Virus record (IMG/VR): IMGVR_UViG_3300031687_000003
Location: 1 to 64,000 of that record
Reading direction: 5' to 3' (one strand)
Source of the DNA: a virus
DNA length: 64,000 nt
Part shown: positions 42,722-50,857 of the stretch, one piece after another
Position numbering within the stretch: position 1 is the stretch's first letter
Layout: the number at the start of each line of letters is the position of its first letter
Translations under genes and position numbers: made by a program
Notes under the pieces: model-generated
Seen by the model: the letters and a program-made list of their open reading frames with translations, nothing else
Databases searched by the model: none
Told to the model about the DNA's origin: nothing

Positions 42722-43377
42722 TGGAAATACCTGCAGTAAGACAATACTTTAAAACGCAATTAGCAATGGAACGATTTACTACTGATAGAAATGGTAGTAA
42801 AACAATTGAAATGATTGGTGCTTCATTTATAGCAGATGAACCAGCTATATTTGGTAAACCTAATCAAGAATATATAGATGCTGAATTAGAATGGTACGAA
42901 AGCGAATCAACTAATATCACTGATATCTATCCTGAAGGAGATAAAGAACCACCAAAGGCTTGGCAAGAAACAGCAAATGTTCATGGTGAAATTAATTCCA
43001 ACTATGGTCATCTAATATACTCTGAAAAATATTATAATCAATATGCTCAAGTAGTAGAAGAACTAGATCAAAATCCTGATAGCCGTAGAGCTGCTATGAT
43101 TTATACACGTCCTAGCATTTGGCTAGAATACAATGATCAGTTTAAAAACGATTTCATATGTACCAATGCAGTAACATATTATATTAGAGACGAGAAGCTA
43201 CACAGTGTAGTTCAAATGAGATCTAATGATGTTATCTTTGGTTATAGAAATGATTACGCTTGGCAAAAATATGTTCTAGACAAATTATCATATGATCTAT
43301 ATGTTCAATCTGGTGACATCCATTGGCAAGTACAGAACTTACATGTATACGAGAGGCATTTCGATTTAGTAAAATGA
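42718..43377 (+). CDS. 42: dCMP hydroxymethylase gp42
   Basis: The 219-residue protein aligns along its length with T4 gp42 (246): 'KTIEMIGASFIADEPAIFG', 'EINSNYGHLIYSE', 'NPDSRRAAMIYTRPS' and 'VQMRSNDVIFGYRNDYAWQK'. The catalytic Cys falls at C148 ('FICTNAV') and the residue that selects cytosine over uracil is D179 ('GYRND'), the same numbers as in T4. It adds a hydroxymethyl group from methylene-THF to dCMP, making the precursor of 5-hydroxymethylcytosine DNA. The ATG at 42718 overlaps the upstream stop; a GTG at 42706 is less likely. The C-terminus is ~27 residues shorter than T4. Confidence 0.93.
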   Translation: MMEIPAVRQYFKTQLAMERFTTDRNGSKTIEMIGASFIADEPAIFGKPNQEYIDAELEWYESESTNITDIYPEGDKEPPKAWQETANVHGEINSNYGHLIYSEKYYNQYAQVVEELDQNPDSRRAAMIYTRPSIWLEYNDQFKNDFICTNAVTYYIRDEKLHSVVQMRSNDVIFGYRNDYAWQKYVLDKLSYDLYVQSGDIHWQVQNLHVYERHFDLVK

Positions 43378-43826
43378 ATAATAATAAATGGTATCCAAGA
43401 TATTTAGAACTAGCCAAGCTTGTAGCTACATGGAGTAAAGATCCAAGTACTCAAGTTGGAGCTGTTGCAGTAGGAAATAAAGGTCAAATATTAGCTCAAG
43501 GTTATAACGGATATCCTCGAGGATTTGACGATACTAACTATGAAAATAAAGAACATAAGTATGCACGTATAGTCCATGCTGAAATGAATTGTATATACAA
43601 CGCTTCATGGAATGGAGTATCTCTAAATGAAGCTACATTGTTTGTTTGGGGATTACCAGTTTGTCATGAATGCGCTAAAGCTATTATCCAAGTTGGAATA
43701 AAGACCGTTGTAATACCACTAACCACGCAAGAGATTCCGCAAAAATGGGATGACTCTTTTAGATTAACTACTAAATTTTTCGTTGATGCAGGCGTAAAAG
43801 TAGAGATACACGATATAAAATTATGA
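43374..43826 (+). CDS. cd: dCMP deaminase
   Basis: The start overlaps the gene 42 stop (ATGA). The 150-residue zinc enzyme has 'VHAEMN' (H68, E70) and 'PVCHEC' (C97, C100), the cytidine-deaminase zinc site, plus 'SKDPSTQVGAVAV' and 'GYNGYPRGFDD' typical of deoxycytidylate deaminases. It converts dCMP to dUMP, feeding the ThyX at 53024, and so competes with the hydroxymethylase for dCMP. Shorter than T4 Cd (193), which has an extra zinc site. Confidence 0.94.
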   Translation: MNNNKWYPRYLELAKLVATWSKDPSTQVGAVAVGNKGQILAQGYNGYPRGFDDTNYENKEHKYARIVHAEMNCIYNASWNGVSLNEATLFVWGLPVCHECAKAIIQVGIKTVVIPLTTQEIPQKWDDSFRLTTKFFVDAGVKVEIHDIKL

Positions 43827-44116
43827 AAAAATTTGATGTAAAAGAAATAGAACACAGCAAAAGAATATTTAAATCTGCTACTCCAAAATACACACTTGAT
43901 TGGTATGTAAAATGGGTGGCATCGGTATTCGTATTAGCTGCAATGTCAATACGAGGTATTGATGGTTGGCAACTATATGATTTACTCCTGTCAGCTACGG
44001 GTGTAGGTCTATGGACAGTAGTTGCACTGCTTTGGAAAGATAGAGCATTGATTCTATTAAACTCGGTAGGATTTATACTACTAATAAGAAACTTAATAAC
44101 GTATATATCCTCATGA
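43823..44116 (+). CDS. Small multi-pass membrane protein
   Basis: The 97-residue protein has a soluble charged N-terminus then three hydrophobic segments around 'WVASVFVLAAMSIRG', 'LLLSATGVGLWTVVALLW' and 'ALILLNSVGFILLIRNLI'. Similar small proteins with 'WKDRALI' occur in marine phages near nucleotide or host-takeover genes. Function unknown. Four-base overlaps on both sides place it within the operon. Confidence 0.65.
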   Translation: MKKFDVKEIEHSKRIFKSATPKYTLDWYVKWVASVFVLAAMSIRGIDGWQLYDLLLSATGVGLWTVVALLWKDRALILLNSVGFILLIRNLITYISS

Positions 44117-44559
44117 GATTAGATTATAAGAACGTCGGAAAGATAGGAATAACATTCTCATGTTTCGATTTATTGCATGCTGGTCATGTCACAATGCTCG
44201 AAGAAGCAAAAAGACACTGTGACTATTTAATAGTAGGATTACAGACAGATCCAAGCATAGACCGACCAGAAAAAAATAAGCCAATCCAATCTATTGTAGA
44301 AAGACAAATACAATTAGCTGGACTTAAATACGTAGATGAGATAGTAACATACCAAACAGAAAATGATATTATGGATTTACTATTAACATTACCTATAAGT
44401 GTCAGAGTAGTTGGCGAAGATTACAAGGGAAAAGAATTCACTGGTAAAGAGCTCTGTATCCAACAGAAAATTAAAATCATATATAATAGTAGGAAGCACA
44501 GTTTTAGTACTTCAACATTGAGAGAAAGGTTACATGAGAATAGCAATAACAGGAAGTAA
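44113..44559 (+). CDS. Cytidylyltransferase-like nucleotidyltransferase (TagD-type)
   Basis: The 148-residue protein has 'GITFSCFDLLHAGHVTMLEE' with the HxGH motif at H22-H25, 'RQIQLAGLKYVDEIVTYQTE', and a C-terminal 'STSTLRER', the paired motifs of glycerol-3-phosphate/ethanolamine cytidylyltransferases. It would make a CDP-activated small alcohol or sugar. Its location between dCMP and nucleotide-sugar genes suggests a DNA- or glycan-modification role. Overlaps the epimerase gene by 26 bp. Confidence 0.82.
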   Translation: MRLDYKNVGKIGITFSCFDLLHAGHVTMLEEAKRHCDYLIVGLQTDPSIDRPEKNKPIQSIVERQIQLAGLKYVDEIVTYQTENDIMDLLLTLPISVRVVGEDYKGKEFTGKELCIQQKIKIIYNSRKHSFSTSTLRERLHENSNNRK

Positions 44560-45379
44560 CGGTTACATAGGCAAACGCTTAATAGAAAAATTAAAAGGTA
44601 GCGGTCACGATATCTTAGAAATAGATCTTATTAGGCAGCAAGATTATTACAATCGTGAAGTTAATATTAAAGGTCCAAAGGTATCTTGGAATATCACTAC
44701 TACACCTTATCATGGTGGATTGCCATGGTGTTGGATACAATACGATTGTGTAGTCCATTTAGCAGCTTTAGTTAAAGTTGGTGAAAGCGTTGAAAAGCCA
44801 TGGGAATACTATAATACTAATATCAATGGTACTCGAAACGTTATCGAAGCATTTCCAGGAGCTAAATTTATTTTTGCTTCAACAGGTGCAGCTTTTGATC
44901 CAACGTCTCCTTATGCAAAATCAAAAGTAGTTGCAGAAGATATAGTAAGAAGTCTATGTGATGACTATACAGTATTTAGATTCTTTAATGTCGGGGGTGG
45001 AAAACCAAATAACCCTGAAGGATTATATGCCGCTACGCAAAACGCAATTAAATCTGGTGAGTTTACTATTTGGGGAGATGATTATAATACAAGCGATGGA
45101 ACATGTGTAAGAGATTACGTACACGTCGATGATATATGTAATGCAATTATCCGTGCAATCGATAAGCCTGGAAGCTGGGCTGATTACGAACCATTAGGAT
45201 CAGGACAATCATACACAGTTAAACAATACATGGAAACGTTTCTAAAAGTAAACGGTCCATTGTTCGAGCTCAAATACGGACCTCGTAGACCTGGAGATAA
45301 CGAGTATTCTGCAGTTCCATTTAAGTCAAAATTTATAACACCAGAAAAAACATTAGAAGATATAGTGAGGATAACATAA
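44534..45379 (+). CDS. NAD-dependent nucleotide-sugar epimerase (GalE-like)
   Basis: The 281-residue short-chain dehydrogenase has 'ITGSNGYIGKRLIEKLK' (NAD-binding GxxGxxG), 'STGAAF' and 'SPYAKSK' (catalytic Thr/Ser and YxxxK), and the GalE-type substrate segment 'GDDYNTSDGTCVRDYVHVDD'. 'RRPGDN' near the C-terminus is also typical. The best prediction is UDP-glucose 4-epimerase, giving UDP-galactose for the mutase encoded two genes downstream. It is shorter than bacterial GalE (~338). One-base overlap with the next gene. Confidence 0.85.
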   Translation: MRIAITGSNGYIGKRLIEKLKGSGHDILEIDLIRQQDYYNREVNIKGPKVSWNITTTPYHGGLPWCWIQYDCVVHLAALVKVGESVEKPWEYYNTNINGTRNVIEAFPGAKFIFASTGAAFDPTSPYAKSKVVAEDIVRSLCDDYTVFRFFNVGGGKPNNPEGLYAATQNAIKSGEFTIWGDDYNTSDGTCVRDYVHVDDICNAIIRAIDKPGSWADYEPLGSGQSYTVKQYMETFLKVNGPLFELKYGPRRPGDNEYSAVPFKSKFITPEKTLEDIVRIT

Positions 45380-46488
45380 TGAAAATATTAATAACCGGAA
45401 TGAATAAAAATCAAACAACAAAAGATTTCTATTTAAGACAACAGCTAAAGGTAGTACCATCACACTATTCATTGATTCGATGTTTAGAAGATATGGGACA
45501 CGAGGTAGAGCAAAGATTAGTAAAGATCGGAGAAGATCTAGGAGATTATGACAAAGTAATCTGTTTCCTAGCATCACCTAGACAAGCTTTACAATTAGCG
45601 TTCTATAATGGACTATGGGCTATTCACGCTACCGCAAAGCATAACCTTATTCTTGCAATGGATGATTGGCAGACAGAAGATATCTTTAAAGGTATTCAAT
45701 CATGTACAGATAAGGAATCACTCTTAAAAGAATTTACCATCGGACAAAACAAGATGTGTGACCCTGATATGTCATATGAACTATTAGAACCACATGCTGA
45801 AACTTTGTTAGATGCTGTTAAATTCATTGGAGAGAAAAGAAGGCCAATGTTGTTATCAGTGTTTATGGGTGGTGACATGTCTAAGCTCATTAATTATCCT
45901 GAAGATTTATTAGTAGGATATGATCCTAATCCATATCATAGGAATCGAACTCCTGGAAATAGAGGCGATATCGAAATAGAAGATATGGAATTCATGGAGC
46001 AATCTCTGATGCCAAGTATAGAAGAAGATACTATTGGACCCGATGAGAAAGCTATGGTCTTTAACTTCGCTTCACTTGTACAAGGTAAAACAAAACGCTG
46101 GTTAAAGCAGCAAAACGTTAGTGAGTGGGATATCGAATTCTTTGGATCTAGAAAAGAAAAACAAAGACGATTACTCGAAAGTGATATGTGTAAAGTATAT
46201 GCAGAACAATGGGGAAGTTTAATGCCAGGTTACCCTCATGCAGGTTCAGGTTGGTGGAGAGCTAGACCTTATCAAGTAGCTGATGGTGGTTCTATTCTAA
46301 TTGGTGAATACGACGAAATGTATTTGCTATATGGAGACGAATACCTTGCAGGCTTAACTGCTCAAAACCTAGAAGAAATGAATATAGAAGAACTAACTTC
46401 TGTAGCAGAACGCCAAAAAGATGCGCTATATAGTAGGCATCCATTGGATAAAAGAAAGCAACAGAAAGAACTAGGTGTTATTCTGTGA
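45379..46488 (+). CDS. T4 beta-glucosyltransferase-like DNA glycosyltransferase
   Basis: The 369-residue protein resembles T4 BGT (351): N-terminal 'MKILITGMN' with 'VVPSHYSLIRCLEDMGHEVE' matching 'TVPSSETIYLFKVISEMG', 'DYDKVICF' matching 'DYDRLIVV', a 'LAMDD' segment where BGT has catalytic Asp100, and 'WDIEFFGSRKEKQ' matching 'LNIEFFGNAREKQ'. It lies between gene 42 and uvsX, exactly where beta-gt lies in T4. It should transfer a sugar to hydroxymethylcytosine in DNA. The neighbouring epimerase and mutase suggest that the sugar may be galactofuranose rather than glucose. Confidence 0.7.
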   Translation: MKILITGMNKNQTTKDFYLRQQLKVVPSHYSLIRCLEDMGHEVEQRLVKIGEDLGDYDKVICFLASPRQALQLAFYNGLWAIHATAKHNLILAMDDWQTEDIFKGIQSCTDKESLLKEFTIGQNKMCDPDMSYELLEPHAETLLDAVKFIGEKRRPMLLSVFMGGDMSKLINYPEDLLVGYDPNPYHRNRTPGNRGDIEIEDMEFMEQSLMPSIEEDTIGPDEKAMVFNFASLVQGKTKRWLKQQNVSEWDIEFFGSRKEKQRRLLESDMCKVYAEQWGSLMPGYPHAGSGWWRARPYQVADGGSILIGEYDEMYLLYGDEYLAGLTAQNLEEMNIEELTSVAERQKDALYSRHPLDKRKQQKELGVIL

Positions 46489-47489
46489 AGATATTAGTAG
46501 TTGGCGCTGGATTTGCTGGTGCAGTTATAGCAAGGGAATGCGCAGAACAAGGACACACGATAGATGTAATAGATCAAAGAGATCACATTGGTGGTAATGC
46601 TTATGACTACACTGATGAAAATGGAATACGAATTCATAAATATGGTCCACATCTCTTTCATACAAACAACGTTGATGTAGTGAAGTGGCTATCTAGATTT
46701 ACTGAATGGACTCAGTATCAGCATAAAGTTAAAGCTCAATTGGATGATGGACGTTATGTTACTCTACCAGTTAATAAAGAAACAAAAGAAATAGTGGGTG
46801 AAGAGAATGTACTAGATATTTTCTTTAGACCTTACACTTATAAGATGTGGGGTAAAACATTAGATGAATTAAATCCTGCAATAATAAACAGAGTTCCAAT
46901 ACGAGATGATGATAATGAGTTGTATTTTCCTAATGACAAGTATCAGCAAATGCCGAAAGAAGGTTATACTAAGTTGTTTGAGAATATCTTTAGTCATACT
47001 AATATTAACGTATGTACTTCAGTAGCTTTCAATAAATTAATGGAAGAGGATTATGATTATATCTTTAACTCGATGCCTATAGATGAGTACTTTGATAATT
47101 GCCATGGTGAATTGCCATATAGATCTATCAAGTTTCATAACGTAACACTAAATCAAACTAAAGTTTTACCAACAGGAACAGTTAATTTTACACATGATGG
47201 TCCATTTACAAGAGTAACCGAATGGAAGAATATAGCAAATCACGGAGTAAACGACTATAAAACAGTGCTTACTTACGAAGAGCCATGTGATTATAAGGAT
47301 AATAATATGGAAAGATACTATCCAGTTCAAGACGTAGAAGGAACTAATAGAGATACGTATAAGAAATACAAAGATATGGTAGACGAATCTAAAATGAAAT
47401 TTATCGGAAGGTGCGGTCAATATGTTTATATCGATATGCACATGGCAGTTGGCGGAGCATTAGCAGTAGCAAGGAAATTTTTAAAATGA
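46485..47489 (+). CDS. glf: UDP-galactopyranose mutase
   Basis: The 334-residue flavoenzyme has 'VVGAGFAGAVIARECAEQGH' (FAD-binding), 'IGGNAYDY', 'KYGPHLFHTNN' and the C-terminal 'GQYVYIDMHMAVGGALAVAR', all diagnostic of Glf. It isomerises UDP-galactopyranose to UDP-galactofuranose. It starts at a GTG overlapping the glycosyltransferase stop by four bases, a tight pairing of donor synthesis with transfer. T4 has no counterpart. Confidence 0.94.
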   Translation: MKILVVGAGFAGAVIARECAEQGHTIDVIDQRDHIGGNAYDYTDENGIRIHKYGPHLFHTNNVDVVKWLSRFTEWTQYQHKVKAQLDDGRYVTLPVNKETKEIVGEENVLDIFFRPYTYKMWGKTLDELNPAIINRVPIRDDDNELYFPNDKYQQMPKEGYTKLFENIFSHTNINVCTSVAFNKLMEEDYDYIFNSMPIDEYFDNCHGELPYRSIKFHNVTLNQTKVLPTGTVNFTHDGPFTRVTEWKNIANHGVNDYKTVLTYEEPCDYKDNNMERYYPVQDVEGTNRDTYKKYKDMVDESKMKFIGRCGQYVYIDMHMAVGGALAVARKFLK

Positions 47490-48670
47490 ATTACGCATCA
47501 ATAGTACCCTTAATTGGCGGGTCAACAATAGCCATGCAAAACGTATTTGGTAAAAGACCAGAATATATGATGACATACGATGGGTTTCAAGATAATGAAA
47601 AGCATCTTATTAATTATTATAATAATGAAGTACCATATTATAATCTATCAGAAGGACCTAAACCAACTCATAACGTTGATGTAGTAAATACAGTATGTCC
47701 TTGCGCAGGATTAAGTTCTCTATCGGTTGCATCTAGTTCTACTAATGAAGCTAATGACTGGATGGTCACTTCTGCAGAATACGTACTAAGTACAGTTAAA
47801 CCTAAAGTATTCTGGGGAGAGAATGCACCGAGGCTAGCATCTAAAATGGGTGAGCCCGTAGTAGAAAAATTAAGAAGGATTGCTTATAGACATGGATATA
47901 CATTTTCATTGCTACAAACTAAGTCAATACTCCATGGGCTAAGCCAAACTAGAGATCGATCATTCTATTTCTTTTGGAAAGATAGTAAAGTTCCTCTCTT
48001 TGATTATATTCATGAAGCACCAGGAAACATAGCAGAAGATATTAGATCAATATCCTTAGATAGTAGTGATCCAATGTCAGCTTTAACTAATGAAAAAACA
48101 CCCTCAGAAAATCCATTTTATCGATATGTATTAGAAGCAATCGAAGGTGGTATTACTCATAAAGAATTCAGTTCCAAGCTTACTAAATCATGTAACGTTA
48201 TGGACTATATAGAAGAACATACGAATTATAAAGAAGTTTCAGTTTGGATGGAAGAGCATGGATTTGAAAAAGAATCTAAGAGATGCTTGACAATGTATCA
48301 CAAATTAAAATCAGGTGGCAATATTATGAGAAAGAATATTGAAGTACCATGTGATAAAATTGGTGCATTTGTTGGTCATCTACCAACTATGTTAACTCAT
48401 CCAGATGAAGACAGATTCTTGACTGTAAGGGAAGCCTTATACATTATGAGAATGCCAAGTGATTTTGAATTGCTTGACCCTAAAAGAACACTAAACCATA
48501 TATGTCAAAACGTTCCGGTTACAACTGCAGAGTTTGCAGCTAAACAGATCTATAAATATTTAAATGGACAGATTGATTTAGTAGACACAGATTTTCTTAT
48601 TCAAGATAATCGAAAAAAAGCCATAAAATATCAAAAAAACAGTGTACAACTCGACAGTTTTATGGTATAA
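47486..48670 (+). CDS. C5-cytosine methyltransferase homologue
   Basis: The 394-residue protein has the ordered Dcm-type motifs: motif I 'SIVPLIGGSTIAMQNVFG', motif IV with the catalytic Cys 'VCPCAGLSSLS', motif VI 'WGENAPRL', motif VIII 'SQTRDRSFYF', and IX/X 'RFLTVREALYIMRMPSDFEL' with 'NVPVTTAEFAAKQIYKYL'. It could methylate or otherwise modify cytosine C5. If the genome is fully hydroxymethylated the C5 position is already blocked, so its substrate is an open question. Start overlaps the mutase stop; the upstream in-frame ATG at 47411 is inside the mutase gene. Confidence 0.85.
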   Translation: MNYASIVPLIGGSTIAMQNVFGKRPEYMMTYDGFQDNEKHLINYYNNEVPYYNLSEGPKPTHNVDVVNTVCPCAGLSSLSVASSSTNEANDWMVTSAEYVLSTVKPKVFWGENAPRLASKMGEPVVEKLRRIAYRHGYTFSLLQTKSILHGLSQTRDRSFYFFWKDSKVPLFDYIHEAPGNIAEDIRSISLDSSDPMSALTNEKTPSENPFYRYVLEAIEGGITHKEFSSKLTKSCNVMDYIEEHTNYKEVSVWMEEHGFEKESKRCLTMYHKLKSGGNIMRKNIEVPCDKIGAFVGHLPTMLTHPDEDRFLTVREALYIMRMPSDFELLDPKRTLNHICQNVPVTTAEFAAKQIYKYLNGQIDLVDTDFLIQDNRKKAIKYQKNSVQLDSFMV

Positions 48671-48671
48671 T
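48643..48671 (+). promoter_or_regulatory. Early-type promoter inside the methyltransferase 3' end
   Basis: TGTACA (48643-48648), 17-bp spacer, TGG-TATAAT (48666-48671). It lies within the last codons of the preceding gene and drives peroxiredoxin, bS21, uvsX and helicase. Confidence 0.88.
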
Positions 48672-48694
48672 ATACTAATATTGAGGAAAAAAAT

Positions 48695-49204
48695 ATGTTA
48701 AATACAAACGAAAAATTTCCAGGATTTATGCTTAACGGCGTAAACTCGGAAAATCAAATTGTTCAAGTTAAATCAGAAGATCTTTCTGGTTCTTGGGCAG
48801 TCATTTACTTCTACCCAAAAGACTTTACGTTCATTTGTCCAACTGAAATTTCAGGTATGGATAAACTTTGCGAAGAGGCTATTGTAATGGGAGTATCTGG
48901 TGATAATGAATATTGTAAGCAAGCTTGGAAAAAATCCAATCCGCTTATAAAAGACATTACACATACACTGGCAGCCGATCCCGGTTTGTCATTAGCAGGA
49001 AGATGTGATATCATTAATATGATTGATCTTGTAGCAAATAGAGCAACGTTCATTATCGACCCTGAAGGTATAATCCAACATTCATCAATGAATGCAATGG
49101 ATACTGGAAGGAACGTAGATGTACTATTACAAACTCTCGAGGCACTTAAAGCAGGCGGTTTAACCGGATGTGATTGGGTTGCAGGAGAGCAGTTCGTTGC
49201 CTAG
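48695..49204 (+). CDS. 2-Cys peroxiredoxin (AhpC/TSA family)
   Basis: The 169-residue protein has '[17 protein letters not shown]' with peroxidatic Cys48 and a C-terminal 'GLTGCDW' with resolving Cys159, so both catalytic cysteines of a typical 2-Cys peroxiredoxin are present. It reduces hydrogen or organic peroxides. No peroxiredoxin reductase is next to it, so host thioredoxin or glutaredoxin would recycle it. Under an early promoter at the head of an operon with uvsX and helicase, it may protect early replication. It is an auxiliary metabolic gene of host origin. Confidence 0.93.
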   Translation: MLNTNEKFPGFMLNGVNSENQIVQVKSEDLSGSWAVIYFYPKDFTFICPTEISGMDKLCEEAIVMGVSGDNEYCKQAWKKSNPLIKDITHTLAADPGLSLAGRCDIINMIDLVANRATFIIDPEGIIQHSSMNAMDTGRNVDVLLQTLEALKAGGLTGCDWVAGEQFVA

Positions 49205-49448
49205 TGTAGATCTAAGACCGCGTAAACCAAATCCTAAGGATAAAAGACCTCAGAAGGAAATGCCCTTTGATGTTGGTTTACGCAAATTTAAGAAAGCTTG
49301 TGAGAGAGCTGGAATCGTGCAGGAGGTTCGTAGGAAAGAATTCTATGAAAAGCCAACTGCTAAAAGAAAGAGAAAAAAGGCTGAAGCAATTGCTCGTACT
49401 CGCAAGCAAGAAAGAGCAGCAAAATTAAGACCGAACAGGTGGAGATAA
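49197..49448 (+). CDS. rpsU: Ribosomal protein bS21 homologue
   Basis: The core '[20 protein letters not shown]' followed by '[20 protein letters not shown]' is unmistakably bS21, with the usual Arg/Lys-rich tail. The probable start is TTG at 49197, nine bases after GGAG, giving 83 residues; a GTG at 49170 is possible. bS21 sits near the mRNA exit and helps initiation, so a phage copy could swap into host ribosomes and favour phage messages. bS21 genes are known from some marine phages. It overlaps the peroxiredoxin gene by eight bases. Confidence 0.92.
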   Translation: MPSVDLRPRKPNPKDKRPQKEMPFDVGLRKFKKACERAGIVQEVRRKEFYEKPTAKRKRKKAEAIARTRKQERAAKLRPNRWR

Positions 49449-49452
49449 TATT

Positions 49453-50517
49453 ATGGGTATAATGGATAAACTTAAAAAGAATTCCAAAATTAAAACAACA
49501 GCTATATTGCAAGAGAGTATATTCTTTCAAAAGCAAGATACAGTTAAAACTGAGGTGCCAATGATTAACGTTGCGCTATCAGGAGATGTTGATGGTGGAA
49601 TGACAAGTGGATTGACAGTATTAGCTGGTCCTTCCAAACATTTTAAAACATCATTTGCATTACTTATGGCAAGTGCTTATTTAAAAGAACATGAGGATGC
49701 AGTATTGTTATTCTATGATTCAGAATTTGGTTCACCGCAATCATACTTCGAATCATTCGGTATCGATACTAGTAGAGTATTACATACTCCTATTACAGAT
49801 GTCGAGCAATTGAAATTTGATCTTGTAGGTCAATTGGATAATATCGATCGTGGTGATAAAGTATGTATTGTTATTGATTCAATTGGTAACTTAGCTTCTA
49901 AGAAAGAATTAGAAGATGCACTGAATGAAAAAGGTGTAGCTGATATGTCAAGAGCAAAAGCTTTAAAAGGATTATTTAGAATGGTAACACCATATCTAAC
50001 AATGAAAAACGTTCCTCTTTTAGCAGTTAACCATACCTACCAAGAAATTGGTCTGTTTCCTAAAGCAGTAGTTTCAGGTGGCACAGGTATATATTACTCA
50101 GCAGATAATATTTGGATTATTGGTAGAAGGCAAGAGAAAGTTGGAACTGAAATCAAAGGTTATCATTTTGTAATTAATGTAGAGAAATCTAGGTTTGTTA
50201 GAGAGAAATCAAAGATACCTATCTCAGTTACATGGGAAGGTGGAATTGAAACTTATTCTGGTTTGCTAGATGTCGCTCTTATTGGTAACTATGTTGCTAA
50301 GCCTTCCGTCGGTTGGTATTGTAGAGTTGATAAAGAAACTGGAGAGTTACTCGATCCTAAAGTAAGACAAAAAGGTACTCTTGAAAAAGAATTCTGGGAC
50401 CCAATCTTTGAAGGTACCGACTTTAAGAAGTTCCTCAAAGGTCATTACCAAATAGGTCATAAGCCTTTACTAGAAGTTGCAACTGACTTATCATTGGATT
50501 CTGAAGATGCCGAATAG
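49453..50517 (+). CDS. uvsX: Recombinase UvsX (RecA-like)
   Basis: The 354-residue protein has the UvsX Walker A 'GPSKHFKTS' (T4 has GPSKHFKS), 'LLFYDSEFGSP', Walker B 'VCIVIDSIGNL' and 'PLLAVNHTYQEIGLFPKAVV'. It drives strand invasion for recombination-dependent replication, with UvsY (21683) as loader and UvsW and 46/47 as partners. Position next to helicase gene 41 follows T4. Confidence 0.96.
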   Translation: MGIMDKLKKNSKIKTTAILQESIFFQKQDTVKTEVPMINVALSGDVDGGMTSGLTVLAGPSKHFKTSFALLMASAYLKEHEDAVLLFYDSEFGSPQSYFESFGIDTSRVLHTPITDVEQLKFDLVGQLDNIDRGDKVCIVIDSIGNLASKKELEDALNEKGVADMSRAKALKGLFRMVTPYLTMKNVPLLAVNHTYQEIGLFPKAVVSGGTGIYYSADNIWIIGRRQEKVGTEIKGYHFVINVEKSRFVREKSKIPISVTWEGGIETYSGLLDVALIGNYVAKPSVGWYCRVDKETGELLDPKVRQKGTLEKEFWDPIFEGTDFKKFLKGHYQIGHKPLLEVATDLSLDSEDAE

Positions 50518-50857
50518 TGTTGTCGATAATAATGACTTTAAATATATAGAATCAGAAGTCGAAGACTTTTATGGTATAGAACTTCTTACTCATTCGAAGT
50601 GGAAAGGAATCCAATACATATATGGCAAGGTGAATATAAATGAATCACCTGAACTTGGAACAGCCACGTTAGGATTTACCTATCAAGTTGTAGATTCTAA
50701 ACAATTCGAAGAGGATGATTTAATAAATGATATTAAATTTAAAAATTATCTGGGTGGTATATTACAACATATCATTACAGATTCACTAGATAATGGAGCA
50801 AAGATTGGAAATAACAAATCAAATACAAACACACATACTCAATCATCTGATAAATGA
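50507..50857 (+). CDS. Small conserved protein in the gene-40 position
   Basis: The ATG at 50507 overlaps uvsX by 11 bp; the 116-residue acidic product contains 'FYGIELLTHSKWKGIQYIYG' and 'NYLGGILQHIITDSLDNGAK', a pattern shared with proteins located between uvsX and 41 in marine phages. T4 gene 40 lies at the same place (prohead initiation chaperone) but sequence similarity is not evident. Function unknown. Confidence 0.65.
   Translation: MPNSVVDNNDFKYIESEVEDFYGIELLTHSKWKGIQYIYGKVNINESPELGTATLGFTYQVVDSKQFEEDDLINDIKFKNYLGGILQHIITDSLDNGAKIGNNKSNTNTHTQSSDK

Noticed and set aside
43323-43376. Longer N-terminus for dCMP deaminase starting at 43323
   Set aside because: The extra 17 residues overlap gene 42 and do not fit the enzyme family; the ATG at 43374 forms the standard ATGA junction.
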